From Asaia bogorensis (lineage in GTDB: Bacteria > Pseudomonadota > Alphaproteobacteria > Acetobacterales > Acetobacteraceae): a stretch of DNA of 8,373 nt. Positions 1-6,415 of this stretch are shown here, piece by piece. The notes below the pieces were generated by a model. That model saw only the letters and a program-made list of their open reading frames with translations. It made no database searches and was not told where the DNA came from. A program made the translations under genes and the position numbers. The stretch lies in the NCBI GenBank assembly GCA_945871455.1, contig CAMBXJ010000170.1, forward strand, positions 1 to 8,373, given 5' to 3'. How positions within the stretch are numbered: the first letter of the stretch is position 1; the number at the start of each line of letters is the position of its first letter.

Positions 1-19
1 GTGCCGAGAAGGAGTTCCC

Positions 20-384
20 ATGTCCGACGACCCATCCGTCCCGTCTCCCGATGACCGGCGGGACGGCCAGTCCGGCCCGCCGCCCGGACTTGTGCTGGTT
101 TCCACGCCAATCGGCAACCTTGGCGATATGACCGCGCGCGCCGCTGAAACCCTGCGCGCCGCCGACCTGATCCTGTGCGAGGACACCCGCCATACCGCCC
201 GCCTGCTGTCGGCGATCGGCGTGTCCACCCGCACCCAACCGCTGCACGAGCATAACGAGGACGCCCGCATCCCCGCGATCCTGTCCATGCTGCGCCAGGG
301 CAAGCGCATCGCCCTGGTGTCCGACGCCGGCACCCCGTTGGTGTCCGACCCCGGCTATCGTCTGGTCCGCGCCGCGATCGCCGA
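20..384 (+). pseudogene. rsmI: Truncated inverted copy of rsmI (N-terminal ~121 codons)
   Basis: This is the 5' part of a 16S rRNA (cytidine-1402-2'-O)-methyltransferase gene on the plus strand, starting at ATG 20 behind the purine-rich GAGAAGGAG (6-14). Recognisable RsmI motifs are TPIGNLGD (residues 29-36), EDTR (54-57), HEHNE (76-80) and SDAGTPLVSDPG (101-112). After residue 121 the homology ends: the frame stays open to 1060 but is then only the antisense of the other rsmI copy, rich in Gly, Gln and Arg. The protein would lack the second half of the SAM-binding tetrapyrrole-methylase fold, so no activity is expected. Because nearly all differences from the other copy are silent, this piece appears to have come recently from an intact gene. 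Confidence 0.85.
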
Positions 385-985
385 ACGCGTCCAGCATGTC
401 GACCAGGGTTTCCGCCAGCCGATGCGGTGCCTCATGCCAGATCAGGGTCGCCGCCAGGCCGGCCCGTTCGGCGGCGCGCAGGCTTCCGAACGCGGCCCGA
501 CGCGCGGCGGACCGAGGCGGGGGAAAACCCAGGAACAGGAACGGCAGCGGCGGCAGACCGGACAGGATCAGCGCGGTCACGGCGGCATTGGCACCGGGAA
601 CGGCGCTGACCGGCAGGGCCTCGGCGATCGCGGCGCGGACCAGACGATAGCCGGGGTCGGACACCAAGGGGGTGCCGGCGTCGGACACCAGGGCGATGCG
701 CTTGCCCTGGCGCAGCATGGCCAGGATCGCGGGGATGCGGGCGTCTTCGTTGTGCTCATGCAGCGGCTGGGTGCGGGTGGACACGCCGATCGCCGACAGC
801 AGGCGGGCGGTGTGGCGGGTGTCCTCGCACAGGATCAGGTCGGCGGCGCGCAGGGTTTCCGCGGCACGCGCGGTCATATCGCCAAGGTTGCCGATTGGCG
901 TGGAAACCAGCACAAGTCCTGGCGGTGGGCCGGACTGGCCGTCCCGCCGGTCATCGGGAGACGGGACGGATGGGTCGTCGGACAT
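374..985 (-). CDS. rsmI: 16S rRNA (cytidine(1402)-2'-O)-methyltransferase RsmI, 3' end lost at fold-back
   Basis: RsmI uses S-adenosylmethionine to 2'-O-methylate C1402 in the ribosomal P-site region of 16S rRNA; it is a cytoplasmic protein of the tetrapyrrole-methylase fold. The ATG at 985-983 follows GAGAAGGAG (991-999) with a 5-nt spacer. Visible motifs are TPIGNLGD (29-36), EDTR (54-57), SDAGTPLVSDPG (101-112), VPGAN (129-133), the Pro-rich GFPPPR stretch (~153-158) and HEAPHR (184-189), ending in the conserved AFGDR at residues 200-204. The family is normally about 280-290 residues. Here, after residue 204, the reading frame enters the mirror image of its own 5' end and becomes meaningless, running open to base 1. 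About 80 C-terminal residues are therefore missing. Bases 374-384 could belong to either the gene or the mirrored arm. It is divergent from the lipoprotein gene, a common alphaproteobacterial arrangement. Confidence 0.92.
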
Positions 986-990
986 GGGAA

Positions 991-999
991 CTCCTTCTC
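991..999 (-). promoter_or_regulatory. Ribosome-binding site of rsmI
   Basis: Read on the minus strand, GAGAAGGAG lies 5 nt before the ATG at 985. It is a strong Shine-Dalgarno match and fixes the rsmI start. The same nine bases occur at 6-14 before the inverted copy, so both alleles conserve it. Confidence 0.75.
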
Positions 1000-1017
1000 G
1001 GCACACTCTTTGGCGCG

Positions 1018-2427
1018 ATGGCCGATGCACCGCGCACCGCACCGTCATTGCCGTCCCTGACCGGGCAACCCGCGCTTCGACGGCGGGGGGCGGGTTGGGG
1101 GACCAAGTCCGGCAATGGCGATAAGGGCACGACGCCTACGGGTCATTGTTTCGGCCGGTCGGTATTACGTCGCCCCAACGTCGCGGCCGCGCTGCTGTCG
1201 ATCGGTCTGCTGGCCGGGATTTTAGGCGGGTGCGCGCCGCAGTCTGGACCATCCGGTCGAGACAACCAACCACGCAGCGCCCCGACCATGCGCGGCCCGG
1301 CGCCGATCGCCCATTCGACCGGAACCAAGGTCGCGATTCTGCTGCCGTTGAGCGGCCCCCTGGCGGATCGAGGGCAGCCGATGCTGCAAGCCGCGCAACT
1401 CGCCCTGGAAGCGGGGCCGCCTTTGGATGCGCGCGACACTCAGGGCACGCCGGATGGCGCGGCCGCGGCGGCGCGGGCGGCGATCGCCGGGGGCGCCGGG
1501 CTAATCCTGGGTCCGCTGACCTCGGCTGAAACCGCCGCCGTGTCGCCGCTGGCGCGCGAAGCCGGGGTCCCGGTGCTGGCCTTTACCAATGCGTCGGCCC
1601 TGGGGCAGTCGGGGGTTTGGCCGCTGGGCGTCTCGCCGGCGCAACAGGTGAAGCGGCTGGTCGTCGCGGCGCAGGCGCAAGGCCGAGGCCAGATGGCGGC
1701 CTTGCTGCCGGACAACGATTTCGGCCAGGCGATGGCGGCGGCCCTGGTGCAGGCCACCGGCTCGGTGGGTCTGCCGGCGCCGGTCATCGTCATGCACGCG
1801 CCTGGGATGGGGGCGATCAACACGGCGGTGCGGGATCTCTCGGGCTATGGCGGTCGGCGCGGTCCGATCGATGCGCAGATCAAGGCGGCCCGCGCGCTGA
1901 ACACGGCGGAGGGCCGGCGTCACGCGCAGGAGCTGGCCCGCAGCCGCATCGGCCCGCCGCCGTTCGACACATTGCTGCTGGCGACCATGCGGGACGACCT
2001 GCAGGCCGTGGCGGCGATGTTGCCGTATTACGATGTCGATCGCTCCCAGGTGCAGATCATCGGCCCGGCGCTCTGGGCATCCCCGGCGAGCGGGTCCGGC
2101 GTGATGGAGGGAGCATGGTATGCCGTGCCGGATCCGGCGCTGCGTGCGGTACTGGAGCAGTCGTTTACCGCCCGGTACAACGTGCCTCCGCCGCCGTTGG
2201 CGGATCTGGCGTTCGACGCGGCATCGATCGCGCGGGTGTTGGCTGGGCCGGCCGGCTACCCGGTGACGGCCCTGACCCAACCGGCCGGATTTGAGGGTGT
2301 TGATGGCTGGCTGGCTTTGCTGCCGGATGGGCAGGTGCGGCGCGGCCTGGCGGTGTTCAAGATCGAACGCGGTGGTCCGGCGATGATCGAGCCGGCGCCG
2401 CAATCCGGTTCGGCGCCCGGGAGTTAG
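1018..2427 (+). CDS. LppC/LpoA-like lipoprotein, penicillin-binding protein activator family
   Basis: This is a periplasmic-binding-fold lipoprotein of the family annotated as penicillin-binding protein activator. LpoA of gammaproteobacteria stimulates the peptidoglycan synthase PBP1a from the outer membrane; the same role here is an inference. A hydrophobic segment (AAALLSIGLLAGILGGC) ends in a lipobox with Cys72 counted from ATG 1018. A Pro/Ser-rich linker follows, then the binding-protein fold beginning TKVAILLPLSG (103-113), with LILGPLTSAET and a PDNDFG segment. The start is uncertain. ATG 1018 gives a 71-residue pre-Cys stretch, far longer than a signal peptide. TTG 1048 is the nearest usual in-frame start, and no ATG, GTG or TTG lies closer. 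An ATG at 1115 in another frame (MAIRARRLR) would suit a signal n-region if there were a frameshift. The stop is at 2425-2427. Confidence 0.82.
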   Translation: MADAPRTAPSLPSLTGQPALRRRGAGWGTKSGNGDKGTTPTGHCFGRSVLRRPNVAAALLSIGLLAGILGGCAPQSGPSGRDNQPRSAPTMRGPAPIAHSTGTKVAILLPLSGPLADRGQPMLQAAQLALEAGPPLDARDTQGTPDGAAAAARAAIAGGAGLILGPLTSAETAAVSPLAREAGVPVLAFTNASALGQSGVWPLGVSPAQQVKRLVVAAQAQGRGQMAALLPDNDFGQAMAAALVQATGSVGLPAPVIVMHAPGMGAINTAVRDLSGYGGRRGPIDAQIKAARALNTAEGRRHAQELARSRIGPPPFDTLLLATMRDDLQAVAAMLPYYDVDRSQVQIIGPALWASPASGSGVMEGAWYAVPDPALRAVLEQSFTARYNVPPPPLADLAFDAASIARVLAGPAGYPVTALTQPAGFEGVDGWLALLPDGQVRRGLAVFKIERGGPAMIEPAPQSGSAPGS

Positions 2428-2441
2428 GGCTTGTTCGGGAA

Positions 2442-2456
2442 CAGCCGAGTCGGCTG
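2442..2456. repeat. Short perfect palindrome after the lipoprotein gene
   Basis: CAGCCGA-G-TCGGCTG is a 7-bp perfect dyad around one base, starting 14 nt after the stop codon. It could form a small hairpin (5-bp stem, 5-nt loop), but no T-run follows, so a Rho-independent terminator is not supported. A protein-binding site or chance are alternatives. Confidence 0.3.
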
Positions 2457-2477
2457 GGGCGCCGGACCGGCCTTTCT

Positions 2478-2567
2478 CCGTCATGGTCGGCGCAGGCCGG
2501 CCATCTACGACTTGCTGTGCAGGTCGAGAGAACGTCGTGGACGGTGGGCCGCCGCCCACCATGACGG
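2478..2567. repeat. ~90-bp imperfect palindrome between convergent genes (REP-like intergenic element)
   Basis: Arms 2478-2511 and 2534-2567 are reverse complements at 26 of 34 positions, around a 22-nt loop. The outer 10 bp (CCGTCATGGT / ACCATGACGG) are perfect. Inside the right arm GGTGGGC / GCCCACC (2543-2560) can form its own hairpin. From memory of alphaproteobacterial genomes, the pattern 'GTCATGG-(C/T)-CGG ... GGCCATC-ACG' resembles a dispersed intergenic palindrome family; I cannot confirm copies elsewhere. It lies in the 216-bp gap between the converging lipoprotein and DUF2786 genes, where a strong hairpin could end or stabilise transcripts from both sides. A weaker hairpin, GCGTCC-N10-GGACGC (2574-2595), lies just beyond it. 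No gene is seen in this gap. Confidence 0.65.
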
Positions 2568-2643
2568 GGTTGAGCGTCCGTGCCCCAATGGACGCAGATC
2601 TTTCCGGACGAGTCCTTAAAGTCGGCTAAAACGCCGGTAGACC

Positions 2644-4701
2644 CTACGCGCCGCCCTGCTCCAATCCCGGCCGGTAATCGAAGCGCTCGCCGGCCTCCTT
2701 CCCGGCGTTGAAGGCATCGGACAGGACGGATCGCCGGCTGGATCCGCCTCTGCGGTGGAATTGCAGGCCCAGCTTTTCCAACTCGGTCTCGATGATCGAT
2801 TCCTTGATCGGCACCAGGTCGCGTCCCGTACCCTGCTGGCGGACGGTCCTTGCCTCCGACAGGACGGTCAGCTTGGCGATGATCCCGCGCGACAGGCCGA
2901 TCTGGAAGGAGTTGGTGGCGGTGCGGCGTTGGCCGGACAGCGTTTCGCGGTAGATCGAGCCGGCCTGGAATGACTGAGTCTCGGTCTCGAACGCCATCGC
3001 GATCAGGTCGTGCAGATAGACCGCCGCCTGGACATCGCCCGGCATGCCGAAGAAGACATAGCGCAAGGTGCCGTTCAGAGAGGTCTCCGCCCACACCCGG
3101 CAATCGAAGAAGCTGGCGATCGTGGTCATGCAATCGTCGATCGGGCCGCGGCGCTTGCGCCCGGTCTCGATCCCGACGCCCTCGCAACTCTGCCGGCGCA
3201 GGTCGAGTTCGTTCAGGCTGAGGCCGTATTTGTCCAGCAGTTCGGCGACTTTCTCGGCCGCGGCCAGGGCTTCCTGCTCGGTGCAGCCTTGTTCGACGGT
3301 CTTTTCCCGCAGGCCCCGTATCCGCGTCACCAGCCGGTCCAGATCGCCGTCGCTGGTTCGGCTGGATCCGGCGGACAGCTTCACCCTGGCGCGAAGGGAC
3401 TGGAACAGGGCCGTGATCCGCGGCGTCAGACCGCGATGGGCGACCTCTCCGGCCAGATAATCGGCCAGCCCATCCAGGCTCAGCCCGCCGGAGCCGTGCA
3501 GGCCGCGGATCACGATCGTCTCGATCATGACCAGGGCGATCCGCGCGTAGGTGTCCGCCAGCCGGGTCCGCTCGGCGTCCCGTGCCACCGTGCCATGCAC
3601 CAGGGCCGTCAGCAGGGCCGTCGGGGAGGTCATCTCCCTGGCGCGCGCCTTGTCGGCTTCGTCCAGTTCCCCGCCACGCTCCGCCCACCGGGCGGCGAAG
3701 ATATCCAGCGGCTGCATCGGAGGTTCGAATGGCAGAAGGCGGGGTTTGCCGGCGGAACCGCCAGGCGGATTGCCAGACGCGTTCCCGGAGGACCTGGCCG
3801 AGGCATTGCCAGGCGTATGCCCAAAGGGCTGGCCAGAGGGATGTCCAGAGGGATGGGCAGAGGGCTTGCCAGGCGAGTTGCCAAAGGGCTTGGCCGGGGG
3901 ACTGCCCAAGGGACCGCCGCCGGATTTTGCCGGGCCGCTGGCCGATCCATCGGTTGCATCGAAATTGACCGCGAGTCGCTGGACGATCGCCGGGTCCATG
4001 CCATTGCGTAGGATGTGGCGAAAGACCGCCTCGGCGCAGCGGGTCGGGTTGCTCAACCCGCGTGCACCGGGCTTCATGAAACCGCCAACGACCTCCATGG
4101 CGTCCCGATCCAGCGGGACCGGAAAACCCGCCACCACAATCGATCCGTCCGCCAGCGGTGCCAACCGGCAGATGAATTCGATCCCTTCGATCAGTTCGTC
4201 CGGCACCGGCCTGGCCAGCGGAACCGGCTCTCCAGTGACCCGGTCGATCCACTGGCCGCGTTCGTGACCCAGGACCCGATAGCGGGACCGGCGCAAGGCC
4301 GTCAGCATCTCGGCTTCCTGGGGAGAGCGGCGCCCCCCGGCACGGGCCAACCGGTCGAACGCGGTCACGCCCAGCAGGGACGGCATGCTGAGTGCAAGTT
4401 CCTTGGCCAGGAAGATCGCAAATCCCGGATGACGCCCCTCCTCCGAACCCCTCCCATGCCGCTCGCCGCTCGGCAGCCACTCCCGCAGCAAGCCGGGGAC
4501 CCGGTCCGCTGGGATGAAGGCGGCCGCCTCCTCGCACAAGGGCACCCAAAGCGCTTCTCCGGACAGCGTGGCGTCCGGTTGTTGGTGGAGAGCGGTCTGC
4601 CTGGCGCTATGATTCATCGGTTGACCCTGCGGTGGCGGAACGGCCACGCCCCGCGAATCGGCGGACATGATTGTCCATGCCAACCGAGGCGCGGGTTTCA
4701 C
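2644..4701 (-). CDS. DUF2786 domain protein with internal tetrapeptide-repeat linker
   Basis: Function is unknown. The protein is 685 residues from GTG 4701, which has TAAGG 4-5 nt upstream; ATG 4617 (MNHSARQT) is an alternative giving 657 residues. The region around 453-500 matches DUF2786: an amphipathic helix (LDRLVTRIRGLREKT), then TEQEALAAAEKVAELLDKYGLSLNEL. The stretch ~515-675 (PIDDCMTTIASFFDCRVW, FFGMPGDVQAAVYLHDLI, SFQIGLSRGIIAKL) fits the C-terminal part that commonly follows it. Residues 50-250 (LWVPLCEEAAAFIP ..., WIDRVTGEPVPL) I do not recognise. Between them, residues 265-320 are 14 tandem tetrapeptides of xGxP type. No signal peptide or membrane helix is seen, so it is probably cytoplasmic. 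It lies 51 nt after the adenosine deaminase gene on the same strand and could be co-transcribed. DUF2786 proteins are frequent on phages and mobile DNA, but no mobility genes are visible here. Confidence 0.8.
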   Translation of the reverse strand: MKPAPRLAWTIMSADSRGVAVPPPQGQPMNHSARQTALHQQPDATLSGEALWVPLCEEAAAFIPADRVPGLLREWLPSGERHGRGSEEGRHPGFAIFLAKELALSMPSLLGVTAFDRLARAGGRRSPQEAEMLTALRRSRYRVLGHERGQWIDRVTGEPVPLARPVPDELIEGIEFICRLAPLADGSIVVAGFPVPLDRDAMEVVGGFMKPGARGLSNPTRCAEAVFRHILRNGMDPAIVQRLAVNFDATDGSASGPAKSGGGPLGSPPAKPFGNSPGKPSAHPSGHPSGQPFGHTPGNASARSSGNASGNPPGGSAGKPRLLPFEPPMQPLDIFAARWAERGGELDEADKARAREMTSPTALLTALVHGTVARDAERTRLADTYARIALVMIETIVIRGLHGSGGLSLDGLADYLAGEVAHRGLTPRITALFQSLRARVKLSAGSSRTSDGDLDRLVTRIRGLREKTVEQGCTEQEALAAAEKVAELLDKYGLSLNELDLRRQSCEGVGIETGRKRRGPIDDCMTTIASFFDCRVWAETSLNGTLRYVFFGMPGDVQAAVYLHDLIAMAFETETQSFQAGSIYRETLSGQRRTATNSFQIGLSRGIIAKLTVLSEARTVRQQGTGRDLVPIKESIIETELEKLGLQFHRRGGSSRRSVLSDAFNAGKEAGERFDYRPGLEQGGA
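3742..3909 (-). repeat. 12-bp coding minisatellite, 14 units, encoding tetrapeptides
   Basis: Fourteen contiguous 12-bp units lie inside the DUF2786 gene. On the plus strand the consensus is roughly GGGxTTGCCAGA (for example gggctggccaga, gggatgtccaga, gggatgggcaga, gggcttgccagg at 3826-3873). Encoded units read LGSP, PAKP, FGNS, PGKP, SAHP, SGHP, SGQP, FGHT, PGNA, SARS, SGNA, SGNP, PGGS, AGKP. Units 8-11 (3826-3873) are the most alike and the outer ones more decayed. The unit length is a multiple of three, so copy-number changes keep the frame. A flexible, disordered linker is the likely product. Confidence 0.9.
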
Positions 4702-4705
4702 GCAA

Positions 4706-4726
4706 GCCTTAGTTTTATCGAAAGGC
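4706..4726. promoter_or_regulatory. A/T-rich patch with a small dyad before the DUF2786 gene
   Basis: In very GC-rich surroundings, 4706-4726 reads GCCTT-agttttatcga-AAGGC. On the minus strand this contains GATAAAACT, a possible -10-like element, and the AAGG that would serve the GTG at 4701. It could be a weak promoter, a small hairpin masking the ribosome-binding site, or merely a degenerate spacer. No convincing -35 is seen. Confidence 0.25.
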
Positions 4727-4752
4727 GAAACCGACGGATCAGGTCGGTCGGG

Positions 4753-6312
4753 TCAGGGCGCGCCCGACGGCGGGCCGAGCCGCATGCCGGCGGCCTCGCG
4801 GTCGAACAGCGCCAGGTCGCGTTCCAATTCCCATTGCAGACGGGCCTTTGCGCTGCCGAGGAGGAACACGGCGCAGGATGGGGAGGGAGCGGCGGTGGGT
4901 TGGCTGCCCTGACAGGCCCCGACCATGCGCCATCCGACCGGATCGGCCCACAGGCTGTCCCCCGCAACAAAGGCATATTCCAGCGTGTTGCGCTCCAGGC
5001 CGACCAGATCGGCCCAGCTCAGGCGGTAGGTGGTCACCGCGCGTTGCAGTTCGTGGGTGCGGTCCACCCGCTCCACCCCTTCGTCGTCGGTGGAAATCAC
5101 GGTCGGCACGCCCGCGGCGCGATAGATCGGGAACGGGTGGTCGGCGCCTTGCACGCCCAGGATCTGAGCGTTGCTGGTCAGGTTGATCTCCACCGCGACC
5201 TTGCGGCGGGCCATGTCGCGCAGCAGGGCGAAGGCGTCTTCCTCATACATGATGTCGACGCCGTGACCGATCCGGCTGGCGTGGCCCAGTTCGACGGCCT
5301 GGCGGATGTGGAACAGCAAATCCTCCGGCGGGACCAGCCCGAGGGTCAGTTCGCCGGCATGCAAGGCCACCTTGGTGCCCGGAATGGCGCGGTAGACGTG
5401 GTCGATCATGTGCATCTGCGCGGTGTAGTCGGCCAGTGCGACGGGGTCGTCCTCGGGTGCCACGAAATTCAGGCCGACGACATGAGGGTGCGCCTTTTGC
5501 AGCAGGGCGCCGGCCAAGGTCTGTGCGAAAACCTTGGGTTGCGGGGCGGTGCGGGCGACCTGTTGCAACCAACGGACGGTGACCCCGCATCCGGGCGAGG
5601 GACGCGCCGTGGCGCACCCCTGGAGTTCGCGCATGCGCTGTTCCACCCGGGTGGCGTCGGCGGCGGCCTGGCGCACGATCGTGGCCAATCCGGCCTCCAT
5701 CAGTGCCGCCTGGAAGCCCGCTTTATCGTCCGGGCGGTACGGCCGGATCGCATGGACCTTGCCGGCCAGGTCCGTGATGGTACCGCCCTGGAACGTGATC
5801 ATCAGCTCAATATAGCGCATGCGCTGGCGGCCGGCCCGGTCGAGGGCTTCCGCCGCCATGCTGGCCGGGTCGGCCACGCGGCTGAACCGGCCGAAGGTGG
5901 CGAAGAAATGGTCGTGACCGCTGTTGCCGCTGGTCGGCACGAAATCGCGCATCGACCAGGCGTTCACCAGGGTCTTCGTCAGGGCCGCGTCGCGGACGGC
6001 GTCGGTCAGGGGGCGGGTGCCGTTGACGCAGGGTGGGCGGGCGATGGTCGTGGTTTTCGGATCGAAGCAGAGACCTGCCGCGGCGCCGACCCGGATATTG
6101 GCCTCCGCATAGGCGGCGCCGCTGAGATGATTGTGCAGGTCTCCGCCCTTGGGCATGCGGTAGAGGAACGCGCGCAGCAGCGGTGGGGACGGGGCGAATT
6201 CGGCAAATCGTGCGGCGGCGGAGGGGTGGCCGGCGATCCCGCCAGCATCGGGGGCGAGATCGGCACAGCCGGCGAGCAGGAGGCCAAGGCCGAGAAGGAT
6301 ACGGGACCACAT
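4753..6312 (-). CDS. Exported adenosine deaminase-like lipoprotein
   Basis: The protein belongs to the metal-dependent adenosine/AMP deaminase superfamily and probably hydrolyses extracytoplasmic adenosine, or a related purine nucleoside, to inosine and ammonia. The 519 residues start at ATG 6312 (MWSRILLGLGLLLAGC). Cys16 closes a lipobox, so it should be lipid-anchored outside the inner membrane. All classical active-site elements are present: HxH metal ligands (H60, H62 in KGGDLHNH), HAGE (H318, E321), GHG (H350), TSN (379-381) and STDD (407-410). The size exceeds cytosolic Add (~340 residues) and is closer to secreted ADGF/CECR1-type enzymes; the segment between HxH and HAGE is about 60 residues longer than in Add. 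Apart from Cys16 there are exactly six cysteines, in three close pairs (82/95, 233/242, 467/480), as expected for disulfides in an oxidising compartment. The substrate is not proven by sequence. Confidence 0.88.
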   Translation of the reverse strand: MWSRILLGLGLLLAGCADLAPDAGGIAGHPSAAARFAEFAPSPPLLRAFLYRMPKGGDLHNHLSGAAYAEANIRVGAAAGLCFDPKTTTIARPPCVNGTRPLTDAVRDAALTKTLVNAWSMRDFVPTSGNSGHDHFFATFGRFSRVADPASMAAEALDRAGRQRMRYIELMITFQGGTITDLAGKVHAIRPYRPDDKAGFQAALMEAGLATIVRQAAADATRVEQRMRELQGCATARPSPGCGVTVRWLQQVARTAPQPKVFAQTLAGALLQKAHPHVVGLNFVAPEDDPVALADYTAQMHMIDHVYRAIPGTKVALHAGELTLGLVPPEDLLFHIRQAVELGHASRIGHGVDIMYEEDAFALLRDMARRKVAVEINLTSNAQILGVQGADHPFPIYRAAGVPTVISTDDEGVERVDRTHELQRAVTTYRLSWADLVGLERNTLEYAFVAGDSLWADPVGWRMVGACQGSQPTAAPSPSCAVFLLGSAKARLQWELERDLALFDREAAGMRLGPPSGAP

Positions 6313-6316
6313 GACC

Positions 6317-6415
6317 TCAGTTCGCCCGGTCGCGCAAAACGGTCTGGCCGTATCGCCGGCGAGTCACGTCTTTCATCAGGGTGTCGATGACAGTGGCCTC
6401 ATGTTTCCGGTCCAT
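6317..6415 (-). other. Possible 32-codon ORF between the VOC and deaminase genes
   Basis: An ATG at 6415-6413 opens 32 charged codons (MDRKHEATVIDTLMKDVTRR...) ending at TGA 6319-6317, five bases before the deaminase ATG at 6312. It overlaps the end of the VOC gene by 17 nt. No Shine-Dalgarno precedes it, and no homology is recognised. It could be a chance ORF in GC-rich DNA. Its position filling the otherwise empty 86-nt gap is the only reason to list it. Confidence 0.15.

Larger units (their letters stand above)
1..1004. repeat. Large inverted repeat (384-bp arms, 236-bp spacer) made of two rsmI 5' ends
   Basis: Arm 1-384 is the reverse complement of arm 621-1004; base i pairs with base 1005-i. 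Comparing the arms base by base gives 11 differences, at 79, 85, 139, 145, 193, 238, 247, 253, 259, 284 and 337, so identity is about 97%. Ten of these fall on third codon positions of the RsmI frame and are synonymous. The one at 284 changes Ser89 (left arm) to Ala89 (right arm). Identity stops abruptly at 384/621. The outer end coincides with the window start, so the left arm may continue outside. Both arms keep the same ribosome-binding site. The pattern suggests two alleles joined by a fold-back, either in library preparation or assembly or in a real rearrangement. Confidence 0.95.

Noticed and set aside
20..1060. A 346-residue plus-strand open frame
   Set aside because: Only its first ~121 residues are RsmI. 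The rest is the antisense of the minus-strand rsmI copy, created by the inverted repeat.
1501..2562. A 353-residue minus-strand open frame antisense to the lipoprotein gene
   Set aside because: Arg/Gln/His-rich composition typical of antisense GC-rich DNA, and no motifs. The plus strand has the binding-protein fold.
3742..3909. Short tandem repeats resembling a CRISPR-like or regulatory array
   Set aside because: The units are contiguous 12-mers without spacers, in frame and inside a gene, so this is a coding minisatellite.
3551..4267. A plus-strand frame with LPxG/PEG-type repeats, suggestive of a repeat or cell-wall protein
   Set aside because: It is the antisense reading of the 12-bp coding repeat. 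Any 12-bp repeat gives tetrapeptides in all frames, and flanking residues show no conserved domain.
2357..4549. A 730-residue minus-strand open frame overlapping the DUF2786 gene
   Set aside because: It is very rich in Arg, Gly and Pro with no recognisable motif, and it reads the DUF2786 gene in another frame. The DUF2786 frame carries the domain signature.
4015..6390. A 791-residue plus-strand open frame antisense to the deaminase
   Set aside because: A GC-rich antisense shadow. The minus strand encodes a complete adenosine deaminase active site with signal peptide across the same bases.
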